A DNA stretch of 64,000 nucleotides from Edaphochlamys debaryana (taxonomy: Eukaryota > Chlorophyta > Chlorophyceae > Chlamydomonadales): positions 1,426,001-1,490,000 of the forward strand of contig JAEHOE010000008.1 in NCBI GenBank assembly GCA_016858145.1, written 5' to 3'. A program made the position numbers and the translations under genes. The notes under the pieces are model-generated. The model saw only the letters and a program-made list of their open reading frames with translations. It did no database searches and was not told the DNA's origin. Shown here one piece after another: positions 11,465 through 23,672 of this stretch (position 1 is its first letter; the number at the start of each line of letters is the position of its first letter).

Positions 11465-13090
11465 ATGGCGATGGCCATCGACCACGATCTCCAGCGCCTA
11501 GACTCTCCTCCCGGAACGCTTGACCTTGAACAGCTCGATGTGCTCATTGGAGATGTGAGCACGGAGAGGGAGGAACTCCGGAAGCAGAAGTCCAAACTGT
11601 GTGCCCGACGTGAGGAGGTCGCCACGATTTACTCGGAAGCCTTCCAGCTGGTGATGCTTACCAAGAGCACTGTTGAGGAGTGCAACGACGTGCTGAGGGT
11701 ACGACGAGCGAGGGACTGCTGCATACCGTAGGCGATATCGCGGGGAAGGCGGCAACTGGGGGGTGGGGGCCACAGGGGGCCGGGCCTCGAGCTCTATCGA
11801 GCCCTCACAACCGTTTGCGGGCCTCGTCCCCAGGTGCCAGTCCTCACACTCCCTCCTGCCCCCACCTGCCCCCGCGCCACGTGTCCTCTCTTGCAACCTG
11901 TCTTCGCCGCGTACCGGTATCGCAGCTCGCTTCAACCTCGCTCCACCTGCTGGAAGAACGCATCGACGACCTTCAAGGTGCGTGGGCTGTGCACGCCTGG
12001 ACTCCGGAGCTGTCGGATGAGGCCCGTCGGATCAAGCGCGTGTACGGCAACCTGCGACTGGTGCTCTTCTCCTTCCGGGTGAGCAAGCAGTGGACAATTG
12101 GGTAGCGCTGCGCATCGCCCGGTCGTCGGCTCGTCCCTCTAGTTCTCTGCACCGCGGACCCCCCACCCCACCCCCCAGCTTCTGCTCCCCGGAGCCGGGA
12201 ATAGAGGACATCAACGAAGTGTAGCGCTTGGCCGTGGGGCGTAGGGCGGGCATACGGCGGAGCCGGGGAGTGCACAAACCGCACACCCCTTGACCATGCG
12301 CTTCGTGTTTCCCGCCGCCTTTGCTTTGCTTGGTCGCCCGCAGGAGTATGCGCGCACGGTCCGGCACCTGACGCCCGACACAGTGGCGGCCTTCCTCGCC
12401 CGCGTGGACCACAGCGTATGCGGCGCCGTCGACAACCTCATGGAGGGACTGGCGGTCCGCATCCGCGCCAACCGGGGCATGACCGCCGGCGTGGCGCTCT
12501 TTGCGGGCGCCTGGTCGGGTGCGACCGCAGCGTCCATCGCCGCCGAGGCCGCCGCCGCCGCTGGTGCCACCGCCGCCGCCGGTGCCACCACTGCCGCCGC
12601 CGCCACGGCAACCACGGTCGGGCTGTGCGTGGGCGGCGCCGTGGCCCTGGGCGTGGTGGGCCTGGCGGCGCTGGCGGTGTGGCTCGGCCGCCGCGTGGCG
12701 GAGCGGCGCTGCCGCTCCCGCGCCAGCCGCCTGCCGGCCATGCAGCGCGCCGCCGAGACGGCCAAGGAGATGAAGGACTTTCTGAAGCTCATGGAGGCAG
12801 AGCTTGCCGAGGTACACACCGTGGACGTGGGCGGGACGCGGTTCCTGACGGCGGCGGAGGTGGAGAACCTGCCCGAGTGCTCCGTGTGCCTCTGCCCGCC
12901 CGAGCCGGGGGAGTGTGTGGTGGTGAATGCGGCCAACACGCAGTGCGCCAAGCACTTCGTGTGCGAGGACTGCTGGACCACGAACCCGAGCTTGCGGGGC
13001 CGGCCCTGCGGCCAGTGCCGCGCGCCCATGCGCAGCGTGGAGGTGCTGCGCCTGCAGTACGGCCAGCCCGATGCAGTACGGCAGGAGTGA
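11465..13090 (+). CDS. Membrane-anchored C3HC4 RING-finger protein, putative E3 ubiquitin ligase
   Basis: Three exons join in frame to 377 residues: 11465-11698, 11926-12078 and 12344-13090. The N-terminal third is helical and charged (EREELRKQKSKLCARREEV), likely a coiled coil. A long Ala/Thr/Gly-rich stretch follows around residues 195-250 (GLCVGGAVALGVVGLAALAV), one or two hydrophobic spans. Near the C-terminus is a RING: C-x2-C at CSVC, then QCAKHFVCEDC (C-x2-H-x2-C-x2-C), then CGQC, the C3HC4 order of RING-HC ligases. A tail-anchored or hairpin membrane E3 is a fair inference; substrate unknown. The last residues and the stop codon lie inside a 19-bp tandem repeat (see the repeat at 13052). 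Only the RING is a recognised domain. Confidence 0.8.
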
Positions 13091-13146
13091 TGCAGTACGG
13101 CCAGCCCGATGCAGCACGGCAGGAATGATGCCGTACGGCCAGCCCA
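13052..13146 (+). repeat. Five-unit 19-bp minisatellite across the RING gene stop codon
   Basis: Five consecutive 19-bp units (13052, 13071, 13090, 13109, 13128) alternate between two versions, ending CCAGCCCG or GGCAGGAGTG, so the higher-order period is 38 bp. The unit length is not a multiple of three. The stop codon at 13088-13090 is formed where units 2 and 3 meet. Confidence 0.9.
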
Positions 13147-14057
13147 ATGGAGAAGGCTACTGCGCATGGCGCGGCTTGGCGTGGCTTGGGTGTCCCGGGC
13201 AGGCGTTGTTGTTGTGTGGACTTGGGTGAGAGGTGACATTGGCGGATAGCCTCGACAGCGGGGCTTCGCCCTATGTGGCTAGGGTTCGGTGGACGGGATT
13301 GGAGACGAGGTGAGGCGTGAGGGGCAGGTCTGTGGCATCGTGCCCTGTTGGTGTGGGGTTGGTGGTGACTGTGTCGACGTTCTTGAACTCTCATCATTGG
13401 GCTCGAGCTCTGCAAGTGAAAGCCGTCTGTTCGCTGCAACCTCTGCGCCACGCCCTGGCCTGGTATACCCGTACACCAACAGGACAGGACGATCCGGAGA
13501 GCAGCTCACTTACACGTTCGCTTACGCTGCTGCCATCCGCTAAAGCCGTGCCATGCCCTTTCACCCACGCCTAACTGACTCAGCCCAAAAAGTTGAAGGG
13601 GCGGGGCGGGGCTTACACATGGACTCCCCAGGCCCCCAACCACAGTGCGCTGCTCAAGGGGACCCAAGCGCGCCCCGCCACCACCATCATGCCCGGTACG
13701 TCGCGAGTCCCGAGGCCTGCCCTCGCCCGCAGGATGAGACATGCACGGGCATAAAGCTCATGCACCAAATGTTGACGCACACACCCGCCTACAATCATGC
13801 TCCTTCGTCCCTTGCAGCGCACAGTCGAACCTGCAAAACCTGTGCCCTGATATCTGCCCAACGTCCCGAGCCTGTGCTCACATATACGCACAGCATGGTC
13901 TGCACTTGCAGCATTGCGCCGCCATCTTCCCCAAGTTACGAGTCGGTGTACTCCTGCCACCCAGGGCAGTAGCCCGCACCTATATAGGCCCCTGCCCTTA
14001 ACCCACGCTTTGCTTGCCCCCAGCCAAGCATTCGGTGCCGCGGTTGCTGCATGATCC
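13147..14057. other. Tail-to-tail intergenic region, RING gene and TRPF
   Basis: No ORF here is convincing. It contains the 3' UTRs of two convergent genes. On the minus strand, TGTAA occurs at 13613-13617 and again at 13510-13514, the likely TRPF poly(A) signals. I found no plus-strand TGTAA for the RING gene here, so its 3' end is undefined. Confidence 0.5.
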
Positions 14058-15996
14058 CTAGTACTTGACCCCCAGCGCTGAAGCGATGAAGGCTGTTACC
14101 TTCTTCTCGTCCTTCTTGAGGCCTGCAGACCGGCGGGTGGTCGCAATTACGGGCAGCGTGAGGCCACGGGCAAAGTGCAGCCATCCTGGTAGCCTGGGCA
14201 GGTGATGTTTGCTCCGCTCCCGCACAGGTGCTATCCCTCTCCGAGTCAACGCCCCCGTCCCCAGCCCCAGCCCGTGATCTGCACCCAGGTCCCTCCTCCC
14301 CTCCCCCTCTCCAAGCTCCAAAGACCACGCCCTCCCTCGCTCCCCCATCCCCACCCCTTGCTCACCGTCCGGCCCGCACACGCCGCTGGACACGTCCACG
14401 CCGCTGGGCCTCGCCAGCCCCGCGGCGGTGGCCACGTTGCCCGGGTTGAGCCCCCCCGCCAGCAGCCAGCCGCAGCGCGCCTCCTCCGCGGGCACCCGCA
14501 GGTTGGTCCAGTCCAGGGCCTGGCCTGAGCCGCCCTGGGGTGGGGGGGCGAGGGCGAGGTGCTGATGAACCCGGGGGTCCAGGAGGGAGGAGAGGAGCTT
14601 GCACGCCTGCCCCTAGACAACCCCTAGGTACAGCTCAAGTTGTCGGAGCTCCGGTAGTACCCCCCTGCCGTGCGCACGTGATGCGAGGTGAGTCACGCCC
14701 GTTCGTACCTGCGCGCTGTCCACCAGGATCCAGTCGGGCGTGCGTGCGCCCGGGCGGCCCAGGGCCTGCAGCAGGGCGCTGGGCGGCTGCGTGAGGGGCG
14801 TGCCATCGGGGGCGCAGTTGAGGACGTAGACCACCTCCAGGCAGGGGTCCAGGTCGGGGAGGGCGGCCCTGGTGGACCCGCGGAGGGAGCGTGTGTTAGG
14901 GGCTGCTCGTTTAAGCCCGGGAGGGAGCGTGTGCGTGTATGTGGACCGGGGCGGAGGCGCTGCGGGGGATGGGATGAGGGGCGGCGTGGTGATGAGGCGC
15001 GGCATGGGCCTTGCGGTGGGAGCACCTGTGCCTCTGTCCTTGCGGCTGCTCAGGCCGGGCCCGGTCCCAGCCGTGTAGCGGCAGTGAGTGGGCCCATGGG
15101 GTTGCTACTGCCCCCCCCCCCCCACACCTGGCTCCGTCCCCGTGCAGCTGCGCCACGGGGATGCCTGCGTCCTTGCACCTGCAGGGCGCAGGAGCGTGGG
15201 GACGTAGGGGGGGTAAGACAGAGAGGCGGCACAGGTGCGGCTGAAGTCGAGGAATGGCAGGGGTTTCGGCACGTTGCCGGTGCCGGGCTGGATGCCCGCA
15301 CGTGTAGGCACGCACCGAGCTGAGATGGTGGCAGCGTCCTCGTCCACGAACACGCCCACCGCCTTGGCCCCGTTGTGCCGAGCGATGTCGGCGATGCGAC
15401 GGGCGGTGTCGGAGCTGACCGCCCGCTTGGCCTTCTGCCACATGATCATGCCTTTGGGGGGGGCAACGGAAGTTGTGTAGTTGGAGGGGGGGCAGGGGCG
15501 TGGGGCCTGGGCGGCGGGCACAGCCAGCATCCTTTAGCCTCCCTGCTCTGAGGACGCACCTAGAAGCTTGGCCCCCGACTTGGCAGCGAGTTGCGCATCC
15601 TCGGCGTTGGTGAGGCCGCAAATCTAGGGGGAAGTGGGCGCAGGGCCTGGTTGGGGCAACGTGTGTTTGGGGCTGCCCACACCTCCCACAACGTCCCGCA
15701 ACACCCCAGGCGTGAAGCCCGGCAACGCTCAGCGCGTTCAGGGAGCACCCCACCTTTACTAGGGGCCCTTTAGACACCGCTGCTTGCTGTCCTGTGCTCG
15801 TCGCCGATGCCCTGCACGAGCATCCAGCAACGTTCACGCGGATTGCCTCACCCCAGTCATCTAACGGTATGTTGAGACCGCAAAACCCCTATTTGCAAGT
15901 ATCCTAGGCTCACATGACGCTAGCTCGCCGCCGACACTTGCATGCCGATTGCGCGCCGCGCCGCGCTGTTTGCAGCCTTTGACGCAGGGCTGACAT
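14058..15996 (-). CDS. TRPF: Phosphoribosylanthranilate isomerase, plastid tryptophan synthesis
   Basis: Converts N-(5-phosphoribosyl)anthranilate to CdRP, the third step from chorismate to tryptophan, in the plastid. Eight exons join in frame to 261 residues: 15996-15914, 15811-15754, 15623-15560, 15451-15316, 15178-15128, 14868-14709, 14534-14366 and 14122-14058. The first exon gives a basic transit peptide (MSALRQRLQTARRGAQS, then RRRASVM). The (beta/alpha)8 barrel begins PLVKICGLTNAEDAQLAA, where the ICG cysteine is the family general base. It continues through VGVFVDED, AQLHGDG, WILVDSAQGGSGQALDW (catalytic Asp and phosphate loop), LLAGGLNPGNV and GVDVSSGVCGPDGLKK. All family landmarks and a normal length are present, so the enzyme should be active. 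The start at 15996 is inferred from frame; splicing through GTGAGC/GTGCAG removes an in-frame stop upstream. Confidence 0.93.
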
Positions 15997-16306
15997 GCTT
16001 GGCTATCAAGGACGTGGTTCCGCGCAAAAGATCTAGCAGGAGAGCGGTGTGGACCCGCGCCCGCATGCGCCTGCAAGTCGGTTGGGCAAATCCCAAAAGG
16101 TATGCAAGAAGGTCCCTCCGCTTTTACAGGCATCTGCCGCATCCCTGACTCCAGCACACGCATACACGGCACCTCGACACCAAACACGTCTTGATCTCCA
16201 CCAGCACCGGCTCTTTGCGCCTGGTCGAGGTGCAATTCCCTTCCGAAAGGCCTGAACCGCGCCTCTCTCGGACCAGTCTTGCCCTCGACGGTGCTGTATC
16301 GACACG
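15997..16306. promoter_or_regulatory. Head-to-head promoter region, TRPF and ABM-domain gene
   Basis: Only about 310 bases separate the start codons of two divergent plastid-directed genes, so the promoters probably overlap. I see no clear TATA box and no coding signal. Confidence 0.45.
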
Positions 16307-17761
16307 ATGGCGGTTCTGGGGGCTCAGCGCACCGCAACCCGGCCGCACAGGTCGTCCCGAACATCCCGGCTTGAGGTTGTCGCAGCCCGCAAGGTCCGCT
16401 CGAAGAAGCAAGTGGCCGTGTCGCGGACGCTCGTGGCAAAGCAGGGGCACGAGGCAGACGTGGCGCGGCTAGCGGGAGAGATGCTAAAGTTCACAGCCGA
16501 GGAGGCACAAGGCAACTCCAACAAGGGCATCCTTGCTTTCGACTGTGTCCGTGACGGCTGGGAGGCTAACACGTTCCACTTCTGGTGAGCAGTGGGAAGA
16601 TGTCGGGGCTGGGGGGCGCGCGGGGACTGCGAGGGTTATGCCCCGGGGAAGCGGGAACTCCCTTGGGTTTTCCGACACGCGTGCAACAGCCCAGACCTGA
16701 ACCTTGCCTCCACCTCGCAGGGAGCGCTACGAGACCACGACCGCTTTCGGAGAGCACACCACCAACCCCAAGATGGTCGATTTCATGACCAAGGTGCGCG
16801 GTCCCAGCGCCCTCACGCTGGCCCCCCCTGCCCTCACCGCCCGCAGAGTACGCTGCTCAGGAGATGCCTTCCACCCAAGCATCGACACATTCACCCCCCT
16901 CGACACACACATCGCCTCGCATGCCCCTGCTACCCGCCCCGCAGCTCATGCCTCACCTCGAGGGCCCCGTGGGTACGGCCATGTACGACTGGGAGGACGG
17001 CCGCATTGGTTCGGTGGGCATGCAAGCAGGTGCGGACATGCGGGGGCCCATGTGGGTCGGGATCTAGGCCTTGGTCACGTGCTCCCCCGACGAGTCGCAG
17101 CCCGGGTTTCGCGGTGAACCACAAGGCGCGGTGCTGCATGCGTGAAGGCTAGGAAACGGGGGAGGGGCAGGGGTGCTAGCGGTGTTACCGCAGTGGCCCT
17201 GGATCCCGGTACACCGCCCCGGTACTCCCTGACACCCGATCTGCGCTGGTGCACGCATCCCCGCTCCCCCAGGTCCCAAGGGCGAGGGCGGCCTGGACGA
17301 CGCCACCGGCGCCAGCGGGGCCGCGGGCGGTGCCTCGTACAAGCAGACCTCGCGCGCCTTCGACCTCAGTGAGTGCGCCGCAGCGGCCCTCTCCTGCATG
17401 CCCCAGCCCTCGATCCTTCCCGGCTGTGATGAGCCGCCGGCGCCCCGGCTCCTCCGAGCAACTGAACCCCCACTGAACTGCCTGCCGCTGCTTCTCCCTC
17501 TTCCCTTTCTACCCCCACCCACCAGCCAAGGTGGACGAGCACGAGGAGGCGGCGCGCGACAAGCAGCTGCTCGCCGACATGGGCGGGGCCAAGCCGGGGG
17601 CGGCGCCGGTGCCGCGGCCGGCGGAGGGCAGCGCGCAGCCGGCGGGCACGGGCCTGCCGTCCAAGCTCCCAGACGGCGTGGCCGGGTTGCCGATCGCCCT
17701 GGCGGCGGCCGCCGCCGTGGCGGCGGCTGCGGTCGCTTTGTTCATGCAGCTGGGGCAGTGA
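16307..17761 (+). CDS. Plastid ABM-domain (antibiotic biosynthesis monooxygenase-like) protein with C-terminal membrane anchor
   Basis: Five exons join in frame to 255 residues: 16307-16584, 16721-16793, 16945-17029, 17273-17368 and 17526-17761. The N-terminus is a typical algal transit peptide (MAVLGAQRTATRPHRSSR, then VVAARKVRSKKQ). Residues about 65-125 form an ABM-like dimeric alpha/beta barrel: GILAFDCVRDGWEANTFHFW, ERYETTTAFGEHTTNPKMVDF and LMPHLEGPVGTAMYDWEDG. A Gly/Pro-rich linker follows, then a terminal hydrophobic span, LPIALAAAAAVAAAAVALFM, ending at the stop. The ABM fold covers haem-degrading and quinol-oxidising enzymes as well as non-catalytic proteins; no residue here settles the reaction. 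The C-terminal span suggests anchoring to thylakoid or envelope. Confidence 0.75.
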
Positions 17762-19321
17762 GGGGGGGCCGCGGTGAGGGGCGGCAGGGCGCGGGCATCG
17801 TGGTGGTTGGAGTCGCGCGGGGAGGCCGGGGTTGGGGTGAGGGTGGACAAGCCAAGCAGCAGCGCGGCCCCGGGGTCTTGCCGTGCGCAGCCTGCATTCA
17901 CGGCTGGGCACCGAGAGGCGAAGGCCCGGGGTGGGTGAGGCGATAGCGGTCTTGGCAGCAGCTCGCAGCTATCGCTAGGGGTGCTCGGTCAGGTCGGAGG
18001 AGAGCACACGCTGGAGGTATTGCTTTGCAAACCCTCTAGATTTGTCGATTCGCCTATGCGGCATGAAGAACTGACGTACACCTGTGGGGCAGATCCGTCT
18101 ATAGCGCCTGCGGATCTGGTCCGGTAATCCTGAAGACAGGGGGTTCGCCGAGTATGTGTGGTAAGCAGAGTGTTCCACGGTCGGGGTGTGGAGGAGCGTG
18201 GCGTTATTGCCACCACCCTTTGAAATGTGTGCACTGGTGAGCTGGTGGGACATCAGAGAGGGGTTCGGGCAAGATATGTGTTGAAGCGCTTGCGAGCCAT
18301 TGGGTAAGGAGTGCCGATCGAAGTGTAAGGACTGGAAGCTTTGGCAGAGCCACGCCGTCAACTCGTGGCGAAGAGACGTGCTCCAAGCTAGCCGGGCCTC
18401 TGAGTGTTACAGCGCACAACTTCCTGGCAGGCCCTGCCAGAAGCCACCCCGCGCCTCAGCCAACGGAGAAACCAGTTCGCGCAATTGGTCTGGCCTACCC
18501 CCTCACCACACGCACAGTGCACGGACGGCTGCGTGGAATTCTTCGTGTGCTGCCAAGGTCCTCGACTCACGGTTTCACCGACACCGCACCCCCGCGAAGC
18601 GTGGGCTGCCACGCTGGATTGGTAATGAAAGGCCGCGGCCCCATCCATGCGACAAAACCGGCCAACCGTCAACGCCCCCGAAGTACGACACCGCGATCTC
18701 AGCTACGCCCACGACCAGGGCACGTGCGTCCACGGGCCCTACCCGCACAGGTGACGGGTTCCTGCGGCGGCCACCGCAGGCCCCTCCGCCCTATGCCATC
18801 TGGGGCCCGTACCACCCCGTGCGAACTTCCTTGCCCGACGACTCCCCGAGCAACGACAAGCCGTCCCGCCGCTCTCGCTCCCTGACGTCCGTCCGCCACT
18901 TCAGTACTCCTCACGCTCTCGTTCGTTGTCCCGCTAGCCCAGGCAGAGCCCGCGCAGCGCAGCCGCCCACACCTGCACCCGCGCTGTGCCGCGCCGTGCT
19001 GAGCTGCGCGCCGCGCCGCGCTCCTGACCCGCCGTGTGCTGTGCCTGCTGCCGTCCAAGCTGCCCTCCACAACACCGCCTCCGACTCTGGCCTTTCCGAG
19101 GCCTCCCTGCCCGCCGGTCCCGCCGCCGCCCTCGCGGCGGCGCCGCCTCGCGCCTCCCTGCGCCCCGCCTGGCCGCCGGCTGCTGCTGCTGCTGCCGCTT
19201 TCGTCGTTCCGGGTGCTGTGCTGACCCCGGGTCATCGAGGGCCTGCACCGGCGCACGTGAGCAGCCACGGAGTGCACGCCAGGGGCGGCCCCGGTCGGTT
19301 GCCCGCTCCGGGCCGGGCCGC
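17762..19321. other. Tail-to-tail 3' UTRs of the ABM gene and the ACCase alpha-CT gene
   Basis: A 1.56-kb stretch between convergent stop codons. Plus-strand TGTAA at 18324-18328 would end the ABM transcript (3' UTR near 570 bases). Minus-strand TGTAA at 18407-18411 would end the carboxyltransferase transcript (3' UTR near 910 bases). The two predicted cleavage sites are therefore within about 60-80 bases of each other. A long plus-strand open frame here (18300-19535) is GC-driven and not coding. Confidence 0.55.
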
Positions 19322-22300
19322 TCAGAAGGCGGCGTTGACGACGGCGCCGTTGGAGGAGGGCGTGCCGGCCCCCGCACCGGGGTGCGGCGCCGCGGCGGTG
19401 GCGCGCTGCGCGGCGCCCGCCTGCATCTGCCGCCGCCGCCGCGCCTCCACCGAAGCCACAGCCACGTCCATGATGCCTGGGGGCGGGGGGGTGGCGGCAC
19501 CACGGCAGCGAGACGGCGATCAGGGCATGGGATAGCAGGAGTTCCTTGGGTGTGCACAGCGGGAGTGCTGTGCTCTCCATCGCGCTGCTGTGCCTGCGTG
19601 CTGGGCCTCCCAGCCCAGGCCTGCATACCCACCTTCCCCAAAGCCCCGTGCTTCCTCTCCATCCCAAACCTGCTCAGCCCCCTCCTGTCTCATTCGCCCC
19701 ACCCCTCCCCCGAGGGTGCGTCTCACCTGACCGGCCCAGGCCCGGCGGCTGCACGGGCTTGTTGAGCCAGTCCGCCCCCTCCGCCAGCAGCTTCTCCCAC
19801 TTCTCGTCAGCGTCCACCAGCTGCTCGATGTAGCGGGCCTCCTGCTCGGACACGGCCCACGTGCCGGCCTTGGTGGTGGTGCCGCCGGCCTGAGCGGTTG
19901 GGAGTTGGGCGTTGGGGTTCAGTTCGGTTAGCGCGCGCCCCGTCAAGCGTCGTGTTGCGAACCAGCCCTCAGTGAGCCGAACCAAGGCCACAACCGCACC
20001 AGCCGCCGCCAGCCACACTGCCGAAGGCTCCGGAAGCTTCGCCCGGCCCGCGGCCTGCGCCCGGCCGGCGCCCTCCACACCCCCGACAGCGCACAGCTCG
20101 CCTCCCCCCACCCTCCCCCCCGCCCCCACCCCTCCCCCTGCCCCCACCCCTCCCCCTGCTCCCACCCCTCCCCCTTCCCCGATCCCGCCGCCTCACCGCC
20201 TGGCGCTCGGCGATGGCGCTGCGCCAGTCCCCGCCCTTGACCACGAACTCCTGGAACTGCCCCAGCTTGCGGAACTTGGCGTAGCGGTCCAGCTTGATCT
20301 CGTTCTCCGACATGACGGCGTACCTAGGGGGGAGCGGGGTCGGGGCGGGGGAAGGGGCGGCGTTGGGTGATGCGACGGTTGAGCACAGCAACCGCCAAGC
20401 GTCTGCAGGCATGGGGCGGCCCGCTGACCGCACGCCACGCCAGCCCCCGCCCCACCCACCTCAGCCCAGCCCGCCCAAGTACCCCCTCCGCGCGCCCCCA
20501 CTCACTCGGCGTACACGTTCATGATGCTCTCCTTGATCATGGGGAAGGCCGAGATGGGGTCCGAGTGCGCGCCGCCCAGGGGCTCGGGCACGATGTGGTC
20601 CATCACCCCGAACTTGACCAGCTCGGCAGAGGTGATGCGGAGCGCCTCGGTGGCCTGGGGGGGGGGGAGGGCGGGGGGGGGGGGGTGTTGCAGGTTTCGT
20701 CAGGGCGCAGGTCAGGGGCTTCGTCACGAAGGTATCAAACACGGCCTTGCAACAGCGGCTGAGTTAGCTGGACCTCGCCAAGCGCGCAGCACGCACAGCG
20801 CAAGCTGGGGAAACGCGCACACAGAGGCCCCCGCAGAGAACAAGCCCGACAGCACAACAGCCATCAGGCCCCTCAGCACGCGCGCGGCGGCTGCGCACCT
20901 CGCCCGCGGCGCCGCGGCTCTTCCAGAGAATGGCGGCGCAGGCCTCCGGAGACGCCACGTAGTAGACTGCGTTCTCCATAATGAGGTTGCGGTTGGCGCA
21001 GCCGATGGCCAGCGCGCCGCCCGAGCCGCCCTCGCCGATGACCACTGAGATGATGGGCACGCGCAGGCCGAACATCTCACGCAGGTTGTAGGCAATGGCC
21101 TCGCCCTAGGGAGGAGGGGGGAGAGGAGGAAGGGAGGGGAGGGGAAGGGTGGGTGGGCGCGTGGGTGGGGGGTGGGGGAGCAGGGGGGGTTGAGGGGTCA
21201 CGCTGGCTAGGGGCTGGGCGTGGGGCGCGAGGCCGGGCTAGATGGAGGCTGGGTGGAGTGGTAGGAGCGGCTCAGGCGCAGCGCGTGCCATGGCTTCTGC
21301 CATAGCGCAGCGCCCGGCGACTGCCCGTCATGATGGGGGCTGAGCGTTCTCGAGCAGGAAATCTGCCCTTGTGCAGCGATACATCCGTGCTGTCTGCGCT
21401 GCGCTGCGCTGTAAGCGAGATCGTGAAACCAGGCTGACACTCCTCTCATCTGCCCTCATCTGCAGCAGTGCAGCCTGCGTTTCGTTGCAGGCTCATGGCC
21501 CTCGGGGGACGACCTCTTCTGCAGCCAGCACCGGCGCCGCGACGCCGGCCAGGCCGCGCCGCCGCTGCCTCAGCCGCTCGCGGCCGGTCCTCCAGGCGGG
21601 TGCCGCCGCCGCCTCGCCGGTAACAGACGGGCCGTAGGCCACCCTGACTGGCACAGGATATCTCAACCCATTGCCATGGCCATGGGACGGCGAGGGTCGA
21701 CGGCCGGGTGGTGTCCTGGCACAGCCCAGACGTTGCTGCTCAAACCCGCGTGGCGCACTTCTACGCACTAGCGTCGCCCGCTGTCGAGCGCTGCGGCTAG
21801 GCTGCCCGCCTGCTCTTACTGCTATGCGGATCCGCAGCCGCTGACCTGGTGTCCGCTGCCTGCCTGGCCCCTAGCTGCGCGCTGGGCATCACTGGCACAA
21901 CTGCTCTGCTGCTCCGCTGTGGGTCCACCGGCTGCCATCCGACGCAGCAGGCTGCAGTCCCCGTTAGGCTCAGCCCTGCATGCCCCCGCCCTGCCGAGCA
22001 CTGAAGCCTGCTGCTTCAGCCGGGAATGCCGATAGCACCGGGAATGCAGCTGGCACCCGCGGAACGGCGTGCCCTGGTGCGCACCTGGCCCAGCTCCTCC
22101 GCGGTCTTGCCGGCATAGGCGCCCGGCGTGTCGACGAAGGTGATGATGGGCAGCCCGAACTTGTCGGCGTGGCGCATGAAGCGCAGCGCCTTGCGGTAGC
22201 CGTTGGGCTGCGGCATGCCGAAGTTGCGGCGGATGTTCTCCTGCGGGGGGGGGAGCGGGGGGGGAGCGGGGGAAGCAGGGTCAACAGGGGAACGGGGGTT

Positions 22301-23405
22301 GGGGCGGGTGGTTAGGAGGGGGTGTCGTGGGGGGAGGTGTGCCGCAGGAGGGCGCAGGGGGCACACGAGGGCTGCGCGAGCGGGAGTGAGGCTGGTCCCA
22401 GGCACCCTCACAGGCGTTACCCAGCCTGGTAGCCATCCTGCGGACCTTCCTGCAGGCGGGTTCGCAGCCCTGGCCGAGCGTAACGCTCCTCTGTAGGCCT
22501 CTGGCTGAGGCGCCACCCATGTATGCGATCCACCCCCCTCATGCTCCTCTCCCGAATGCCCCTCCACCCCCCCCAGCCTGCCGCGCTCGCACCTTGGTGT
22601 TGCGGCCCTTCTGGTGGCCGATCATCATGAACGGCGTGCCGTTGATGCTGCCAATGCCGCACACGATGGCGGGGTCGTCCAGACCCGCGCGGTCACCGTG
22701 AAGCTCCACGAACTTGTCGGTGATGTTCAGGATGATGTCCAGGCAGGTGGGGCGGTTGGGGTGGCGAGCCACTTGCAGGCGCTGCACTGGCGTCAGCCGG
22801 CTGTAGGTCTCCTTGCGCAGCTGCAGAGCACAGCAACGCGATCACGGTAAGAGCTTATCCAGGCGCTATCTGGCCTTGTCGCGAGTGCATTCGCGTCTCC
22901 CGCACCTGGCGCGCCCTGCCCTCCAGCTCAGCAATGGAGGCGGTGACATCCACACCGTTCTCCTCAGCCACCTTGCGAACCTGCGGCGCAGCCCAGGCAC
23001 CCAATTGAGCGTTACGGGGGCGTGGATCCCGGACCAACGGCTGCCCAACGCCTGAGCGCTCCAAGGATGCCGACTTATCCAAGCGCGCGAGCGACACTGC
23101 GTGCGAGCCCGCTTGGTTCAGATCCACCGTACCTCCTTGATACGCTTCTCCAGCTCCAGCAGCGGCTTCTCAAACTCCAGCGTCGTCACCGTCTGCGCCT
23201 TGTCCTTCACGGGGCCAAAGCGCGACAGGATCGTGCCCAGCCACTCGCGACCACCCTCGCGCTCCTTCGGGATGTCCGGGGGCTGGTGCGAGCCGCGGGA
23301 GGCGCTGACCGCCAGGCGCGTATAACGCCTGCACGGCCGGCATGCTGCCGAGCGCCGAGTGGCCGCCGCATCGCCCACGACGGGCTTGTTCCTAAGCACC
23401 TGCAT
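19322..23405 (-). CDS. accA: Plastid acetyl-CoA carboxylase, carboxyltransferase alpha subunit
   Basis: With the beta subunit, transfers carboxyl from carboxybiotin to acetyl-CoA, the committed step of plastid fatty-acid synthesis. Nine exons join in frame to 510 residues: 23405-23133, 22980-22906, 22820-22593, 22240-22085, 21105-20899, 20654-20506, 20323-20197, 19889-19727 and 19476-19322. A transit peptide ([20 protein letters not shown]) is followed by the helical N-region ([36 protein letters not shown]). The crotonase-fold core follows: [74 protein letters not shown] and [17 protein letters not shown]. These match bacterial AccA motifs including the CoA-site glycines. The C-terminal extension ends [20 protein letters not shown] and a low-complexity tail. 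The 980-base intron at 21106-22084 contains nothing I recognise. The chloroplast genome usually encodes the partner AccD in plants; in Chlamydomonas it is nuclear. Confidence 0.95.
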
Positions 23406-23672
23406 CCTTGTGGGCGCGCCTAGACTGCGGGCACTGAGCGACCTATGCAGTCGACCCTCTGGGCGCTGGGAATGCGGGGTGTAAGCCCGGGCAGCAGGCA
23501 GCTATGCTAGCCCAAGTCGGCTACAGGCGTGGAAGGCGACGATAACGTGGCGTAGCGAATTGCACCTGCCAGGGCCCGCATGCACCGGCCCCTGCACGAT
23601 CCGCCATGCGGAGCAGCGGTTTGCTGTGAGCATGGCCCGACTCCCAAGCAGCTTCATAACACGCAACACATC

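Noticed and set aside
12032..13239. Two overlapping minus-strand frames opposite the RING gene.
   Set aside because: The plus strand has the C3HC4 motif in a spliced frame; the opposite frames contain no domain.
15861..16439. Minus-strand frame upstream of TRPF as extra coding sequence.
   Set aside because: It does not keep phase with the TRPF exons and overlaps the start of the divergent ABM gene. The exon pair 15996-15914 and 15811-15754 gives a proper transit peptide instead.
18300..19535. A 411-codon plus-strand open frame between the ABM and ACCase genes.
   Set aside because: It lies antisense to the 3' UTR and last exon of the carboxyltransferase gene, has no recognisable motifs, and reflects lack of AT-rich stop codons.
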